From NCBI RefSeq assembly GCF_015477765.1, contig NZ_JADLQQ010000005.1, forward strand, positions 434,001 to 498,000: a stretch of 64,000 bases of DNA, given 5' to 3'. The notes under the pieces were generated by a model. It was given only the letters and a program-made list of their open reading frames with translations, did no database searches and was not told where the DNA came from. The translations under genes and the position numbers were made by a program. The stretch comes from Nocardia transvalensis (GTDB lineage Bacteria; Actinomycetota; Actinomycetes; Mycobacteriales; Mycobacteriaceae). Positions 16,531 through 24,150 of the stretch are shown in pieces (positions within the stretch are counted from its first letter, which is position 1; each line of letters opens with the position of its first letter).

Positions 16531-17798
16531 CCGAGTTGGTGACCACGCTGCTACAACGCCTCGACGAACCAGCCGCCCGCTACGCCGAACTGGACCGCTA
16601 CTACACCGGTCGCCAACCGCTGGCGTTCCTGTCCCCGGAAGCGAAAACCGCGCTCGGCAACCGTTTCGGCCGCATGGCCTCCAACATCCCGCGCCTGGCG
16701 GTGACCGCGCTCGCGGAGCGGCTGCGGGTCACCGGGTTCACCGGTGCCGACGTGTGGGCCGACTGGCTACGCAACGACCTCGATCAGACCAGCGCCATCG
16801 CACACCGGGAAGCACTGCTGCTGGGCAGTGCGTATGTCATCGTGTGGGCCGACCGCTACGGACGCGCGAAGGTGACCGTGGAATCGGCCAAACAGGTTGC
16901 CGTGCTCACCGATCCCGGTACCCGCCACATCACGGCGGCGATCAAGCGGTGGGAGACCGACACCACGACCGAGGCTGTCCTGTACCTGCCGGACCGGATC
17001 ATGCGCCTGCGCGCTCCCCAGACCGGCGCAACCACACAGGGATTCGCGACCGTCGACGAGCTCGCGAACCCGCTGGGGGTAGTGCCCGTGGTCCGGTTGC
17101 GCAACGGTGACCGTCTGCTCGAGGACGGGGTCTCGGAGATCGAGGACCTCAAACCGTTGGTGGACGCGTTGAACAAGTCCCTAGCCGACATGATGGTCAC
17201 CAGCGAGTACGTCGGCCGGCCGCGTCGCTGGGCCACCGGGATCGAGCTCGAGGAAGACGACGCTGGCAACGCGGTGAACCCGATCCCCGAGGGCAACCGC
17301 GCCATGATCAGCGAATCGGCCGACAGCAAGTTCGGCCAGCTCCCCTCGGCCGACCTCGCCGGATACGAGGCATCGGTGCGGGTGCTGCTCGGTCAGATCA
17401 TGGCCGTGTCCGCGCTGCCCGCCCACTACGTCGGGGTGTTCACCGACAACCCCGCCAGCGCCGACGCCTTGCGCGCGTCGGAAGCCAGCCTCACCGCCCG
17501 CGCCGAGGCGCGCCAAGCGATGTTCGGCCGCTCCTGGGAAGACGTGGCCCGCCTGATTGTCGCCGTCCGCGACGGTGCCGACCCGCTCGGGGTGGACGTT
17601 CGGGTCGGCTGGGCCGACGCCGCAACCCGCTCGGTCGCCCAGCAAGCCGACGCCATCGTCAAGCTGCACGGTGCCGGGCTCCTGCCCGCATCCATCGCGC
17701 TGAGCCGCCTCGGCTACACCGATGACGAAATCACCGCCATCGGCCACGCCCGCCGCACCGAAATCCTCGACACCACAACGGAGCCCACCCATGCCTGA
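16527..17798 (+). CDS. Phage portal protein
   Basis: A 423-residue portal of the SPP1 gp6-like family: RYYTGRQPLAFLSPE near the N-terminus, a central stem region, and the conserved helical segment around ALPAHYVGVFTDNPASADAL. The portal forms the ring through which DNA enters the capsid. The start overlaps the terminase stop by 4 bp, and the 3' end overlaps the next gene by 8 bp. An in-frame extension upstream lies within the terminase gene and is not used. Confidence 0.9.
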   Translation: MTELVTTLLQRLDEPAARYAELDRYYTGRQPLAFLSPEAKTALGNRFGRMASNIPRLAVTALAERLRVTGFTGADVWADWLRNDLDQTSAIAHREALLLGSAYVIVWADRYGRAKVTVESAKQVAVLTDPGTRHITAAIKRWETDTTTEAVLYLPDRIMRLRAPQTGATTQGFATVDELANPLGVVPVVRLRNGDRLLEDGVSEIEDLKPLVDALNKSLADMMVTSEYVGRPRRWATGIELEEDDAGNAVNPIPEGNRAMISESADSKFGQLPSADLAGYEASVRVLLGQIMAVSALPAHYVGVFTDNPASADALRASEASLTARAEARQAMFGRSWEDVARLIVAVRDGADPLGVDVRVGWADAATRSVAQQADAIVKLHGAGLLPASIALSRLGYTDDEITAIGHARRTEILDTTTEPTHA

Positions 17799-18195
17799 GG
17801 ACAACGACACCTTCACCTCCTCCGACACGACCGAGACCACCGACCCCGTGCAGACCGACACCGAGCAAACCGACATGTTCCCGCGCGCGTATGTGGAGAA
17901 GTTGCGCGACGAGAACGCCAAGTACCGGCAGCGCGCCGGGCGGGCCGACGAATACGCCCACCGCCTGCACGCCGAATTGGTCCGTGCGACCGGCCGACTG
18001 ACCGATCCGACAGACCTTCCGTTCGATCCGGACCATCTGACCGACCCGCAGACGTTGACCACCGCGATAGACGCGCTGCTGGCGAGAAAACCCCACCTCG
18101 CCGCCCGCACCCCGGTCGGCGACATCGGCCAAGGAGCGACATCCTCAGCCGCCGCCGTCGACCTCGCGGGCCTGCTACGGGCACGGGCGCGGTGA
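17791..18195 (+). CDS. Scaffold-like protein
   Basis: A 134-residue protein with an acidic, Thr/Asp/Glu-rich N-terminus (residues 1-28) and a predicted helical middle (YVEKLRDENAKYRQRAGRAD). Short acidic helical proteins between portal and capsid genes are commonly scaffolds in actinobacteriophages. The assignment rests on position and composition. It is shorter than most scaffolds, which may relate to a small capsid. Confidence 0.6.
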   Translation: MPEDNDTFTSSDTTETTDPVQTDTEQTDMFPRAYVEKLRDENAKYRQRAGRADEYAHRLHAELVRATGRLTDPTDLPFDPDHLTDPQTLTTAIDALLARKPHLAARTPVGDIGQGATSSAAAVDLAGLLRARAR

Positions 18196-18377
18196 CCACC
18201 ATGAATGAGCTGAAAGCACAAACCGCCGAGGCACTGTTGACGGCGATCAAGGACAAGGCAGCCTCCGCCAACATGCCCAGTCTCGAATCACTCGCCCGCG
18301 CCTACGCGCTCGTCGTCACCGCCGAGTCCGCACCGACAGCGAGCCCGCAGGTACACACTTGGCCCGTTGGCGATTAG
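18192..18377 (+). CDS. Small protein of the head operon
   Basis: About 61 residues from a GTG that overlaps the previous stop by 4 bp (an ATG at 18201 is the alternative). Helical and Ala-rich (LKAQTAEALLTAIKDKAAS). I do not recognise the family. Its position in the operon suggests a head-assembly or accessory role. Confidence 0.5.
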   Translation: MTTMNELKAQTAEALLTAIKDKAASANMPSLESLARAYALVVTAESAPTASPQVHTWPVGD

Positions 18378-18394
18378 CTCGCATCCGGTAATCT

Positions 18395-18425
18395 GAAGGG
18401 GTCGCGCCTGGTGCGCGGCCCCTTC
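18395..18425 (+). terminator. Hairpin in front of the capsid gene
   Basis: GAAGGGGTCGCGC (18395-18407) pairs with GCGCGGCCCCTTC (18413-18425) around a 5-nt loop, with one G-U wobble. It ends 56 bp before the capsid start. It could attenuate or process the operon transcript so that capsid mRNA is made at a different level. Confidence 0.6.
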
Positions 18426-18481
18426 ACTTGTCCTGGTGGCAATGGGTACCCGAAATCCCTACGCCCGGTAAGGACATTCCC

Positions 18482-19315
18482 ATGGTCGAAACTACTACCG
18501 CCAATCCCGAACTGCTCCGGGACCAAGTCGCGTCCCTGCTCGTGCAGCCCCTCGAAGCCGCCTCTGTCGTGCTCGCGTCTGGGCCTCGTATTTTCGATAC
18601 CGCCGCCCCGCTGCGCATCCCGAAACTCGTCTCCGGCGCCCCAGTCGGATTCGTCGGCGAAGGCGAACTCATCCCCGAAGGCGACGTCGACTTCGCCGAG
18701 ATCACCCTCATGCCCACCGACCGCAAATCGTTGAAGGTGCTGATCCGATTCACCAACGAACTACTGCGCCAATCGGTGATCGGCCTGGACGCCACCCTGA
18801 AAACCCGTCTGGTCAAAGACGTCTCCGATCGACTCGATACCGCGCTGCTGACCGGCGACAGCACCGCCCAGTCCATCACCGGCATCATCAACCAACCGGG
18901 TGTACAGACCGGTGTCCTCGACGTGAGCAACCCGAATAGCCTGCTCGACGCCATCGCGCTCGCCTCGGCCGCCGAGGTCACCCCGAACAGGTGGTTCCTC
19001 AACGGCCAAGACTTCATCGCGCTGCGCAAGCTCAAAGACACCACCGGCCGCTACATCCTCGAAAGCGACCTCACCGAGGACGTGACCTACCGTCTGTTCG
19101 GCATCCCGGTCACCGTGACCAACAAGCTCGCCGTCGGCAAGGCCGTGCTGATCGACATGGCCCACGTCGCCATCGCCCGCGACCTCGCGCCCTCGGTGAC
19201 CCTGCTGTCGGAGCGATACGCCGAATACGACCAGCAAGCCATCCGCGTCGTGACCCGCTACGACCTCGGACTGCTGCACCCCAAAGGCGTCATCGTCCTC
19301 ACCAAAAAGCCATGA
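18482..19315 (+). CDS. HK97-fold major capsid protein
   Basis: A 277-residue capsid subunit. The capsid domain begins almost at once (LVQPLEAASVVLASGPRIF), followed by the E-loop region, the P-domain helix (LLDAIALASAAEVTPNRW) and the C-terminal strands (DYDLGLLHPKGVIV-like end). There is no long N-terminal delta domain, so no protease is needed, and none is encoded. ATG 18482 has a purine-rich site (AAGGA) upstream. It is the best single marker that this element makes its own particles. Confidence 0.88.
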   Translation: MVETTTANPELLRDQVASLLVQPLEAASVVLASGPRIFDTAAPLRIPKLVSGAPVGFVGEGELIPEGDVDFAEITLMPTDRKSLKVLIRFTNELLRQSVIGLDATLKTRLVKDVSDRLDTALLTGDSTAQSITGIINQPGVQTGVLDVSNPNSLLDAIALASAAEVTPNRWFLNGQDFIALRKLKDTTGRYILESDLTEDVTYRLFGIPVTVTNKLAVGKAVLIDMAHVAIARDLAPSVTLLSERYAEYDQQAIRVVTRYDLGLLHPKGVIVLTKKP

Positions 19316-19638
19316 CAACCATCACCGGCAAGCAGATCGCCGACTTCCTCGGCCAAGGCGACAACACAGAGCTGGTCGCCCTGGCCGACCAAGTCGTCCC
19401 CCTCGTCGCCCTCATGGCCAAGGCATACACCCGAGGTCAAGGATTCACCGGACCCACACCCAACGACGAACTGGCCGCTGTCATCACCACCGCATCGGCC
19501 CGCATGGTCGCCAACCCCGAACAAATCGACCACGAACAAACCACCGGACCCTTCACCGACCGCAAAGCCAGCAGCTTCACCAGCTGGTCACTCGCCGAAA
19601 CCTACGTCCTCAACCGGTACCGCAAACGAGCGCAATGA
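19312..19638 (+). CDS. Head-completion/connector-like protein
   Basis: A 108-residue protein whose start overlaps the capsid stop by 4 bp. Small helical proteins directly after the capsid gene usually are head-tail connectors (gp6/gp15-like), and the RKASSFTSWSLAETYVLNRY end resembles such adaptors. This is the last forward structural gene; tail genes would be expected next but are absent. Confidence 0.6.
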   Translation: MTTITGKQIADFLGQGDNTELVALADQVVPLVALMAKAYTRGQGFTGPTPNDELAAVITTASARMVANPEQIDHEQTTGPFTDRKASSFTSWSLAETYVLNRYRKRAQ

Positions 19639-19661
19639 CATCCACGGATGCGCGGTGACAA

Positions 19662-19730
19662 CTCGAGACAATGCCCCCGGCTGGAGTCCGCTGCTTCGCG
19701 CCTAATCGGATATCCGGGGGCATTGCTCGA
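19662..19730 (+). terminator. Terminator after the head operon
   Basis: CAATGCCCCCGG (19669-19680) pairs perfectly with CCGGGGGCATTG (19714-19725); the stem can extend by five more pairs past a one-base bulge. The 33-nt loop could fold further. It marks the end of the structural module. Confidence 0.65.
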
Positions 19731-19773
19731 TAACCAGCACTACCGTTGTCGTGACTCAGCGTGTTTCACCGCG

Positions 19774-19851
19774 CTACTCGGCGGCGCTGTCGTTCTCTGT
19801 TTCCGTCGCGACCTCGTTGTCGATCGCGGCGTCATCGTCCGGGCTGTCCAT
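19774..19851 (-). CDS. Small acidic peptide gene (25 residues)
   Basis: Reverse-strand ORF with a near-perfect ribosome-binding site (AAGGAGGTG, about 3 bases before the ATG at 19851). The peptide starts MDSPDDDAAIDNEVATETEN and has about ten Asp/Glu and no Lys/Arg. The strong site argues that it is translated. A small acidic peptide could mimic DNA or bind a regulator, but this is speculation. Confidence 0.5.
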   Translation of the reverse strand: MDSPDDDAAIDNEVATETENDSAAE

Positions 19852-19943
19852 AGGCACCTCCTTCCTGTGGTCGTCGTATTCTTCTCGTGCCGCACCACGA
19901 GATCCCCGATCGCCTGCGTGGGGGTGTGGTGGTGCGGAACGCC

Positions 19944-20243
19944 TCAATAGGCACGGCTGCTGTCGGGCTTGACCTTCCCCGCCGCGATCAAGACCGATAG
20001 CGCCGCCGCCTTACGCGGACATACATCAGGCCCACAATCCCTGTGTAGCTGGGTGATCCGGTGCGCCTGCTGCTCGGTGAGCGGGCGAACGGGTGCCCCG
20101 TGGTACCAGACCACCCCGCGCCCCGACAGGTCGTCCTCGCGTTCGATGCGGGCACGGAGCTCCTGCACGCTCACGCCCTCCTGCTTCGGATCGGCGTCCT
20201 CACGCCACCAGTCGAACCCCACCACGTCACCCCTTACCGTCAT
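19944..20243 (-). CDS. Conserved small protein of unknown function
   Basis: A 99-residue protein from ATG 20243; GTG 20225, preceded by AAGGGG, is an alternative start. The N-terminus is Trp/Asp-rich (GFDWWREDADP) and the C-terminus contains the Cys pair CGPDVC followed by PRKAAALSVLIAAGKV. Similar small proteins accompany XRE-type regulators in actinobacterial elements. It may be co-transcribed with the acidic peptide gene downstream, and is divergent from the XRE-TPR gene. Confidence 0.6.
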   Translation of the reverse strand: MTVRGDVVGFDWWREDADPKQEGVSVQELRARIEREDDLSGRGVVWYHGAPVRPLTEQQAHRITQLHRDCGPDVCPRKAAALSVLIAAGKVKPDSSRAY

Positions 20244-20471
20244 ACGAACCGGTCACTGGAGAGGCACCCGACGCCGAGCGAGGCGATCATCCCGGCGTCG
20301 GGGCCTACCTAGAGCCTTGTTGCTGGCCGGGATATGACGGCAGTGGTAAGAGGGTGGCATCTCGTCGCAGGTCGCGGCCCTGTTACGGCGATTCGTGCAC
20401 GCTAGTGGCATCGGGGGTGGCATCCACGAGCAGGGGCGTACAAAAGGTGGGGAAAGTGGCAGGCTTGAGCC
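20244..20471. promoter_or_regulatory. Divergent promoter region with GTGGCATC repeats
   Basis: GTGGCATC occurs at 20354-20361, 20405-20412 and 20417-20424, in the same orientation and partly with GGG before it. The region lies between two divergent genes and is a plausible binding region for the XRE-TPR protein. Confidence 0.4.
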
Positions 20472-21614
20472 ATGTCGGCGGCCACGGGAACATTGATCAA
20501 ACAGCTTCGCGTTGCTAAAGGTTGGAGTCAGGGCAAGCTCGCCAGCGAGCTGTCCAAGGTGTCGGGATTCAACATGAGCCGCGAGTACATCTCGCGGAAT
20601 TGGGAGTCGGGCAAGACCGAACCGTCGTCGTTCTGGCTGCGTCACCTCGCGACGGTGTTGGATTGTCCACCGGAACTGTTGGAGGCCGACGTGAACCGTC
20701 GCGAATTCCTATCGCATCTCGCCGCGACATCGATTGCGCCTGTGGTCGCGTCCGATCTACTGTCCCAAGGGTTTTCGGCTCGATTGCACTCGACCGGCCC
20801 CACTGTCGAACAGTGGGAGGGGACGTTGGCTCAGTACGGCACCGACTACATGAGCCAAGGCGCGGCACAGATCCAACAGCGCCTGGCCGCCGATCTCGTT
20901 GTACTGCAACAGCAGTTGGATTCCCCACGTATGTGGGCTATTGCCGCCCGGCTGATGACGCTATTCGCGAAGACATATCCGGGCAGTGACGGCAACAAGG
21001 CAATCTCCTGGTACCGCATGGCTGCCGATGCCGCCGATCGGTCCGGAGACACCGACATCCGTGTCTGGGTGCGCGGTAGAGCCGCCATCGCGCTCGGCTA
21101 CGAAGGGGCGTCGTTGCCCGTAGCCCATACGTTCGCAGATCAAGCGTTGGGTATCTCCGAACGCCACAGCCTCGGCCGCCTGAACGCCATCTGGGGTAAG
21201 GCTCACGCGGCAGCGCTCGAAGGCGACCGAGCTACCGCACGCGAGCTGATTGACACCGGACGCCGGGAATTCGAAGTGTCCTACTCCGAGGAACAGACCT
21301 CGGACTACGCGGTGCCGTGGTGGCGAGTAAACGTCTTCCTGTCACTCCTGGCGGCCCGCCTCGGTGAAGAACGGTTGGCAGTCAAGGCACAGGACGACGC
21401 ACGTGCAGAACTGCCACCGGAGCTGCCCCGCTTCGCCACCCATCTGGAGATGCACCGGGGCCTGATGTTGGTACGCGCCGGGGACAGCGACCAAGGGGTG
21501 AAGCTCGCTCGAGCTGCCCTGGACGCGCTACCGCAGGAGAAACACTCGCTCACGCTGCGGATGCTCATGGAAGAGATTGCAGGACCAAACCACTCTGGCA
21601 GCGTCGCAACCTGA
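20472..21614 (+). CDS. XRE regulator with TPR-like C-terminal domain
   Basis: A 380-residue regulator. The N-terminal helix-turn-helix (KGWSQGKLASELSKVSG, SREYISRNWESGKTEPS) is followed by NRREFLSHLAATSIAPVV and a long helical TPR-like region (residues ~120-370). This plan is common in actinobacterial regulators that may sense a peptide or ligand. The RREFL segment resembles a Tat signal, but it sits inside a DNA-binding protein and is a family feature. Whether it controls the element or is cargo is unclear; its place at the attR end, away from the switch, favours cargo or helper sensing. Confidence 0.8.
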   Translation: MSAATGTLIKQLRVAKGWSQGKLASELSKVSGFNMSREYISRNWESGKTEPSSFWLRHLATVLDCPPELLEADVNRREFLSHLAATSIAPVVASDLLSQGFSARLHSTGPTVEQWEGTLAQYGTDYMSQGAAQIQQRLAADLVVLQQQLDSPRMWAIAARLMTLFAKTYPGSDGNKAISWYRMAADAADRSGDTDIRVWVRGRAAIALGYEGASLPVAHTFADQALGISERHSLGRLNAIWGKAHAAALEGDRATARELIDTGRREFEVSYSEEQTSDYAVPWWRVNVFLSLLAARLGEERLAVKAQDDARAELPPELPRFATHLEMHRGLMLVRAGDSDQGVKLARAALDALPQEKHSLTLRMLMEEIAGPNHSGSVAT

Positions 21615-21876
21615 TAAGCCCGTACATGCCCGCCTGCCAAGTCGGCCGTGCCCGATCTGGTCGGACACGGCGGGGCGACGGTTCGACCGGATGCCGAGAA
21701 ACCGGCGTCCGCCCTGGGGCTTGCGACCTAAGCCGAGGTCTGTCGCATCAGTACGCAGAGAGTACGCAGCAGAGTCGAAAGGCACCCTCTGACGCCAACG
21801 CTACCAACGGATGAATCCGCTGGTAGAGCCCTTGTACCAATACCTGCCGCAAACGACAAACGCCTAGATAGCAGTC
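21615..21876. other. Right-end region of the element with duplicated integrase tail
   Basis: No full gene is seen. On the reverse strand, 21744-21785 encodes DSAAYSLRTDATDLG, closely matching the integrase C-terminus (DSTAYSLRTDALNQG). The DNA of 21746-21775 matches 11691-11720 in 28 of 30 positions. This is either a second integrase arm region or the remnant of a related, earlier insertion. Confidence 0.7.
21751..21769 (+). repeat. Right candidate integrase arm-type sites
   Basis: Two GTACGCAG copies (21751-21758, 21762-21769) with the same 11-bp spacing and orientation as at the left end, 107 bp before attR. Confidence 0.6.
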
Positions 21877-21899
21877 CGAGCTCTACTTCGACGTGTAAG
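21877..21899 (+). other. Attachment site attR (core)
   Basis: Perfect copy of the 23 bp at the end of glnA. It contains an isolated glnA tail (ELYFDV and stop) with no upstream coding sequence. The chromosomal sequence resumes after it with a strong terminator. Confidence 0.93.
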
Positions 21900-21923
21900 T
21901 CGCAGTACCGCACCAACTCCCCC

Positions 21924-21953
21924 GAGGCCCCAGCCGAATCCGGCTGGGGCCTC
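21924..21953 (+). terminator. Strong terminator, probably the native glnA1 terminator
   Basis: GAGGCCCCAGCCG (21924-21936) pairs perfectly with CGGCTGGGGCCTC (21941-21953) around AATC, followed by GGCCTTTTC. It lies 24 bp after attR, so before integration it would have been 24 bp after the glnA stop region. Integration moved it 10 kb away. Confidence 0.85.
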
Positions 21954-22010
21954 GGCCTTTTCGGGCCTCCACCCTCGCTCCGAAACAATTCGACGTCGCG
22001 CTCAGGTCAT

Positions 22011-22053
22011 ATTAAAAACCATATCAACCCTGCCAGGTAAAGATACTTGACGG
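22011..22053 (+). promoter_or_regulatory. Candidate LysR-binding region before the HD/SDR/CMD operon
   Basis: This 43-bp stretch aligns without gaps to 25051-25093, just upstream of the LysR gene, with 30 identities; shared words include AAAACC, TATCA, GGTAA-AGA and TTGA. It contains TATC-N16-GATA. The same regulator probably binds both. Confidence 0.55.
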
Positions 22054-22140
22054 AATAGTTTGCTGGAGCGAAGCTGAAGCTATCAACCATATGCAGGATC
22101 ACCCTGAGAGCGAGCGTCAGGAGGAGAAAGGAGTAGCACA

Positions 22141-22743
22141 ATGTCTGGACACGTGGATTTGGTGGCGGCGCCGGATTCGGCGTTGGCCCAGGCGGCGACC
22201 GACCTGCTGACCGACTGTGCACCCGAGGTGCTGGTCAACCATTGCCACCGGGTCTACCAGTGGGCCTGTGCCCTGGGCGAACACCGCAAGTGGCGGGTGG
22301 ACCGGGAGCTGCTGTACCTGGAGTCCATGTTGCACGACCTGGGCGTGACCGAGCGTTTCGACGGCCCGAAATCGTTCGAGGTGGAAGGGGGCAACGCCGC
22401 CGAGAAATTCCTCCTCGAGCACGGCTGCCCCAAGAAGCGCGCCGAGACCGTGAAAGAGGCGACCCTGCTCCACGTGGACACCAAGACCTTCCAGGACCCC
22501 AGGCACGAAGTGGCCTTGCTGGCCATGGCCTGCGCCATGGAAAACCGGGGCGAGTTCGCCGATGAGTTCGACGCGGACTTCATCGACGCCGTGGTGCAGA
22601 AATGGCCACGCAAGGCCTACCGGGAATACACCCGGCGCACCAGCCAGGACCACGCCGAACGCAAACCCGACTCCCTTTCCGCCCAGCTCGTCAACTCCGG
22701 CGTTTTCGACCGAGACCCCCAGGACTCGCCCTTCGCCGAATGA
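22141..22743 (+). CDS. HD-domain hydrolase
   Basis: A 200-residue HD-superfamily metal-dependent hydrolase. The first His is in VNHCHRVYQWACALGEH, and the HD pair in LYLESMLHDLGV. Cyanamide hydratase-like and small-molecule phosphohydrolase members share this arrangement; I cannot pick one. It is first in an apparent three-gene operon with an SDR and a CMD protein, suggesting a small catabolic or detoxifying pathway. A GGAGGAG/AAGGAG site precedes the ATG. Confidence 0.8.
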   Translation: MSGHVDLVAAPDSALAQAATDLLTDCAPEVLVNHCHRVYQWACALGEHRKWRVDRELLYLESMLHDLGVTERFDGPKSFEVEGGNAAEKFLLEHGCPKKRAETVKEATLLHVDTKTFQDPRHEVALLAMACAMENRGEFADEFDADFIDAVVQKWPRKAYREYTRRTSQDHAERKPDSLSAQLVNSGVFDRDPQDSPFAE

Positions 22744-22776
22744 CCCCCACGGCGACGACCGGCGAACGGAAACGCA

Positions 22777-23535
22777 ATGGGAACAAACCTTCTCGAAGAC
22801 AAAGTTGCGCTGATCACCGGTGCCGCGTCGGGTATCGGCGCGGCAGCGGCACAGGCGTTCGCCAGGCACGGCGCACGCCTGGTGCTGGCCGATATCAACG
22901 AGGAGAAAGGCCGCGAACTCGCCGACGCGGTCCGGCATTCCGGTGGACAAGCGGTGTTCGTCCGAACCGATGTCTGTTCGCACGACGACGTCGCTGCCAT
23001 GGTCGCTGCGGCGGTGACCCGATTCGGCCGCCTGGACTGCGCCTTCAACAACGCGGGCATCTCCGGAACCTCGGCTCTGCTGCACGAGATCACCCCCGAG
23101 AGCTGGGATCGGATGATCGCGGTCAATCTCACCAGCGTGTGGGTTTCCATGAAATACGAGATCCCGCAGATGCTCGCCCAAGGCGGGGGCGTGATTCTCA
23201 ACAACGCTTCCGTCGGGGGCCTGGCGGGTTTTCCCCGGCAGGCGGATTACGACGCGGCCAAACACGGGGTAGTCGGACTATCCAAAGCGGGCGCGGTCGA
23301 GTACGGCCGACACGGCATTCGGGTCAACGCCCTCTGCCCGGGAGGGACCCGAACGCCGATGATGGAAACCGCCATTCAGACCGGATCCCTGGCCGAAGCA
23401 CTGGTGTCCCGAATCCTCTTGGGACGGTTCGGCGAACCCGCCGAAGTCGCCGAGACGGCGGCATGGCTGTGCTCGGACGCCGCCGGCTACATCACCGGGC
23501 ATGCGGTGCCCGTCGATGGCGGGCTGATCCCGTAG
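22777..23535 (+). CDS. Short-chain dehydrogenase/reductase
   Basis: A 252-residue classical SDR. It has the cofactor motif TGAASGIG, the structural NNAG motif (FNNAGISG), Ser in NNASVGG, and the catalytic YxxxK (YDAAKHG). The ending YITGHAVPVDGGLIP is typical of the glucose-1-dehydrogenase-like group. Asp after the second strand (VLADINE) suggests NAD+ preference. It lies 33 bp after the HD gene. Confidence 0.9.
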   Translation: MGTNLLEDKVALITGAASGIGAAAAQAFARHGARLVLADINEEKGRELADAVRHSGGQAVFVRTDVCSHDDVAAMVAAAVTRFGRLDCAFNNAGISGTSALLHEITPESWDRMIAVNLTSVWVSMKYEIPQMLAQGGGVILNNASVGGLAGFPRQADYDAAKHGVVGLSKAGAVEYGRHGIRVNALCPGGTRTPMMETAIQTGSLAEALVSRILLGRFGEPAEVAETAAWLCSDAAGYITGHAVPVDGGLIP

Positions 23536-23579
23536 CGGGCGCAACCACCATTCACTATTGGACACACAGGAGGATCCTG

Positions 23580-24116
23580 ATGGCTCGCATTGATCTTCTC
23601 GATCCGTCGGAGATGGCGACCGACAAACGCCGGGTGTATGAGGCGTTCCCCTCCAACCTGATCAGAGGCCTGCTCACGACCAACCCCGAAATCGCGGAGG
23701 GCTATTTGCGGCTGAGCATGAGCTTTGCGAGGTCCTCCCTCGACCCGGCCCTGCGGGAGCTGGCGATACTGCGTGTCGGCACACTCACCGGCTGCGACTA
23801 TGCATGGTTACAACACGTCGGCCGGGCCAGGGACGCAGGAGCATCCGAACAACAGATCAGCGCGGCGAAGACGGGCAATTACGCGACACTCGACAAGCTG
23901 TCGTCGGCCGCTCTCGGCTACGTCGATGAATGCGTAGCGAATTTCCGTGTGCCCCAAAAGACCTTCGATGTAGCCCGCACCGCGCTGGGCGACGAAAACC
24001 TCGTCACGCTCACCCTGTTGGTCGGCCACTACATGGCGACGACACGATTCATCGAGAACTTCGACATCGACCTCGACGACAAGCCCAGCGTCTTGGGCTC
24101 AGCCTCCAATTCGTGA
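23580..24116 (+). CDS. Carboxymuconolactone decarboxylase/AhpD-family protein
   Basis: A 178-residue CMD-family protein preceded by AGGAGGATCCTG. The family core is LRELAILRVGTLTGCDYAWL. The AhpD CxxC is absent: one Cys (GCDYAW) and a downstream His (LQHV) remain, the form found in CMD-like hydrolases rather than redox AhpD. Third gene of the operon; convergent with the LysR gene. Confidence 0.85.
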   Translation: MARIDLLDPSEMATDKRRVYEAFPSNLIRGLLTTNPEIAEGYLRLSMSFARSSLDPALRELAILRVGTLTGCDYAWLQHVGRARDAGASEQQISAAKTGNYATLDKLSSAALGYVDECVANFRVPQKTFDVARTALGDENLVTLTLLVGHYMATTRFIENFDIDLDDKPSVLGSASNS

Positions 24117-24150
24117 CGACCAGCGCAGCAACGGCGGTGGATCCGGCACT

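Larger units (their letters stand above)
11637..21899. mobile_element. Integrated 10.2-kb capsid-encoding phage satellite-like element
   Basis: The element is bounded by a perfect 23-bp direct repeat at the 3' end of glnA1; repeat-to-repeat length is 10240 bp. Order: integrase and repressor (reverse strand), then forward excisionase-like, replication-like, HNH, terminase, portal, scaffold-like, small protein, major capsid and head-completion-like genes; then two small reverse-strand genes and a forward XRE-TPR regulator. No tail, tape-measure, capsid protease, holin or lysin genes are present. The M. tuberculosis elements phiRv1 and phiRv2 (about 10 kb) and the capsid-forming PICIs of other bacteria share this plan. 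All genes look intact, so it may still be mobile with a helper phage. Confidence 0.88.

Noticed and set aside
19648..19950. 100-codon forward ORF after the head operon
   Set aside because: It overlaps the terminator hairpin and the better supported reverse-strand acidic peptide gene, and shows no domain.
20472..21614. Tat-exported protein, because of an RREFL segment
   Set aside because: The segment follows a helix-turn-helix at residue ~75 rather than the N-terminus, and is a known feature of this regulator type.
11637..21899. Ordinary complete prophage
   Set aside because: There are no tail, tape-measure, lysis or protease genes and the length is only 10.2 kb between attachment sites.
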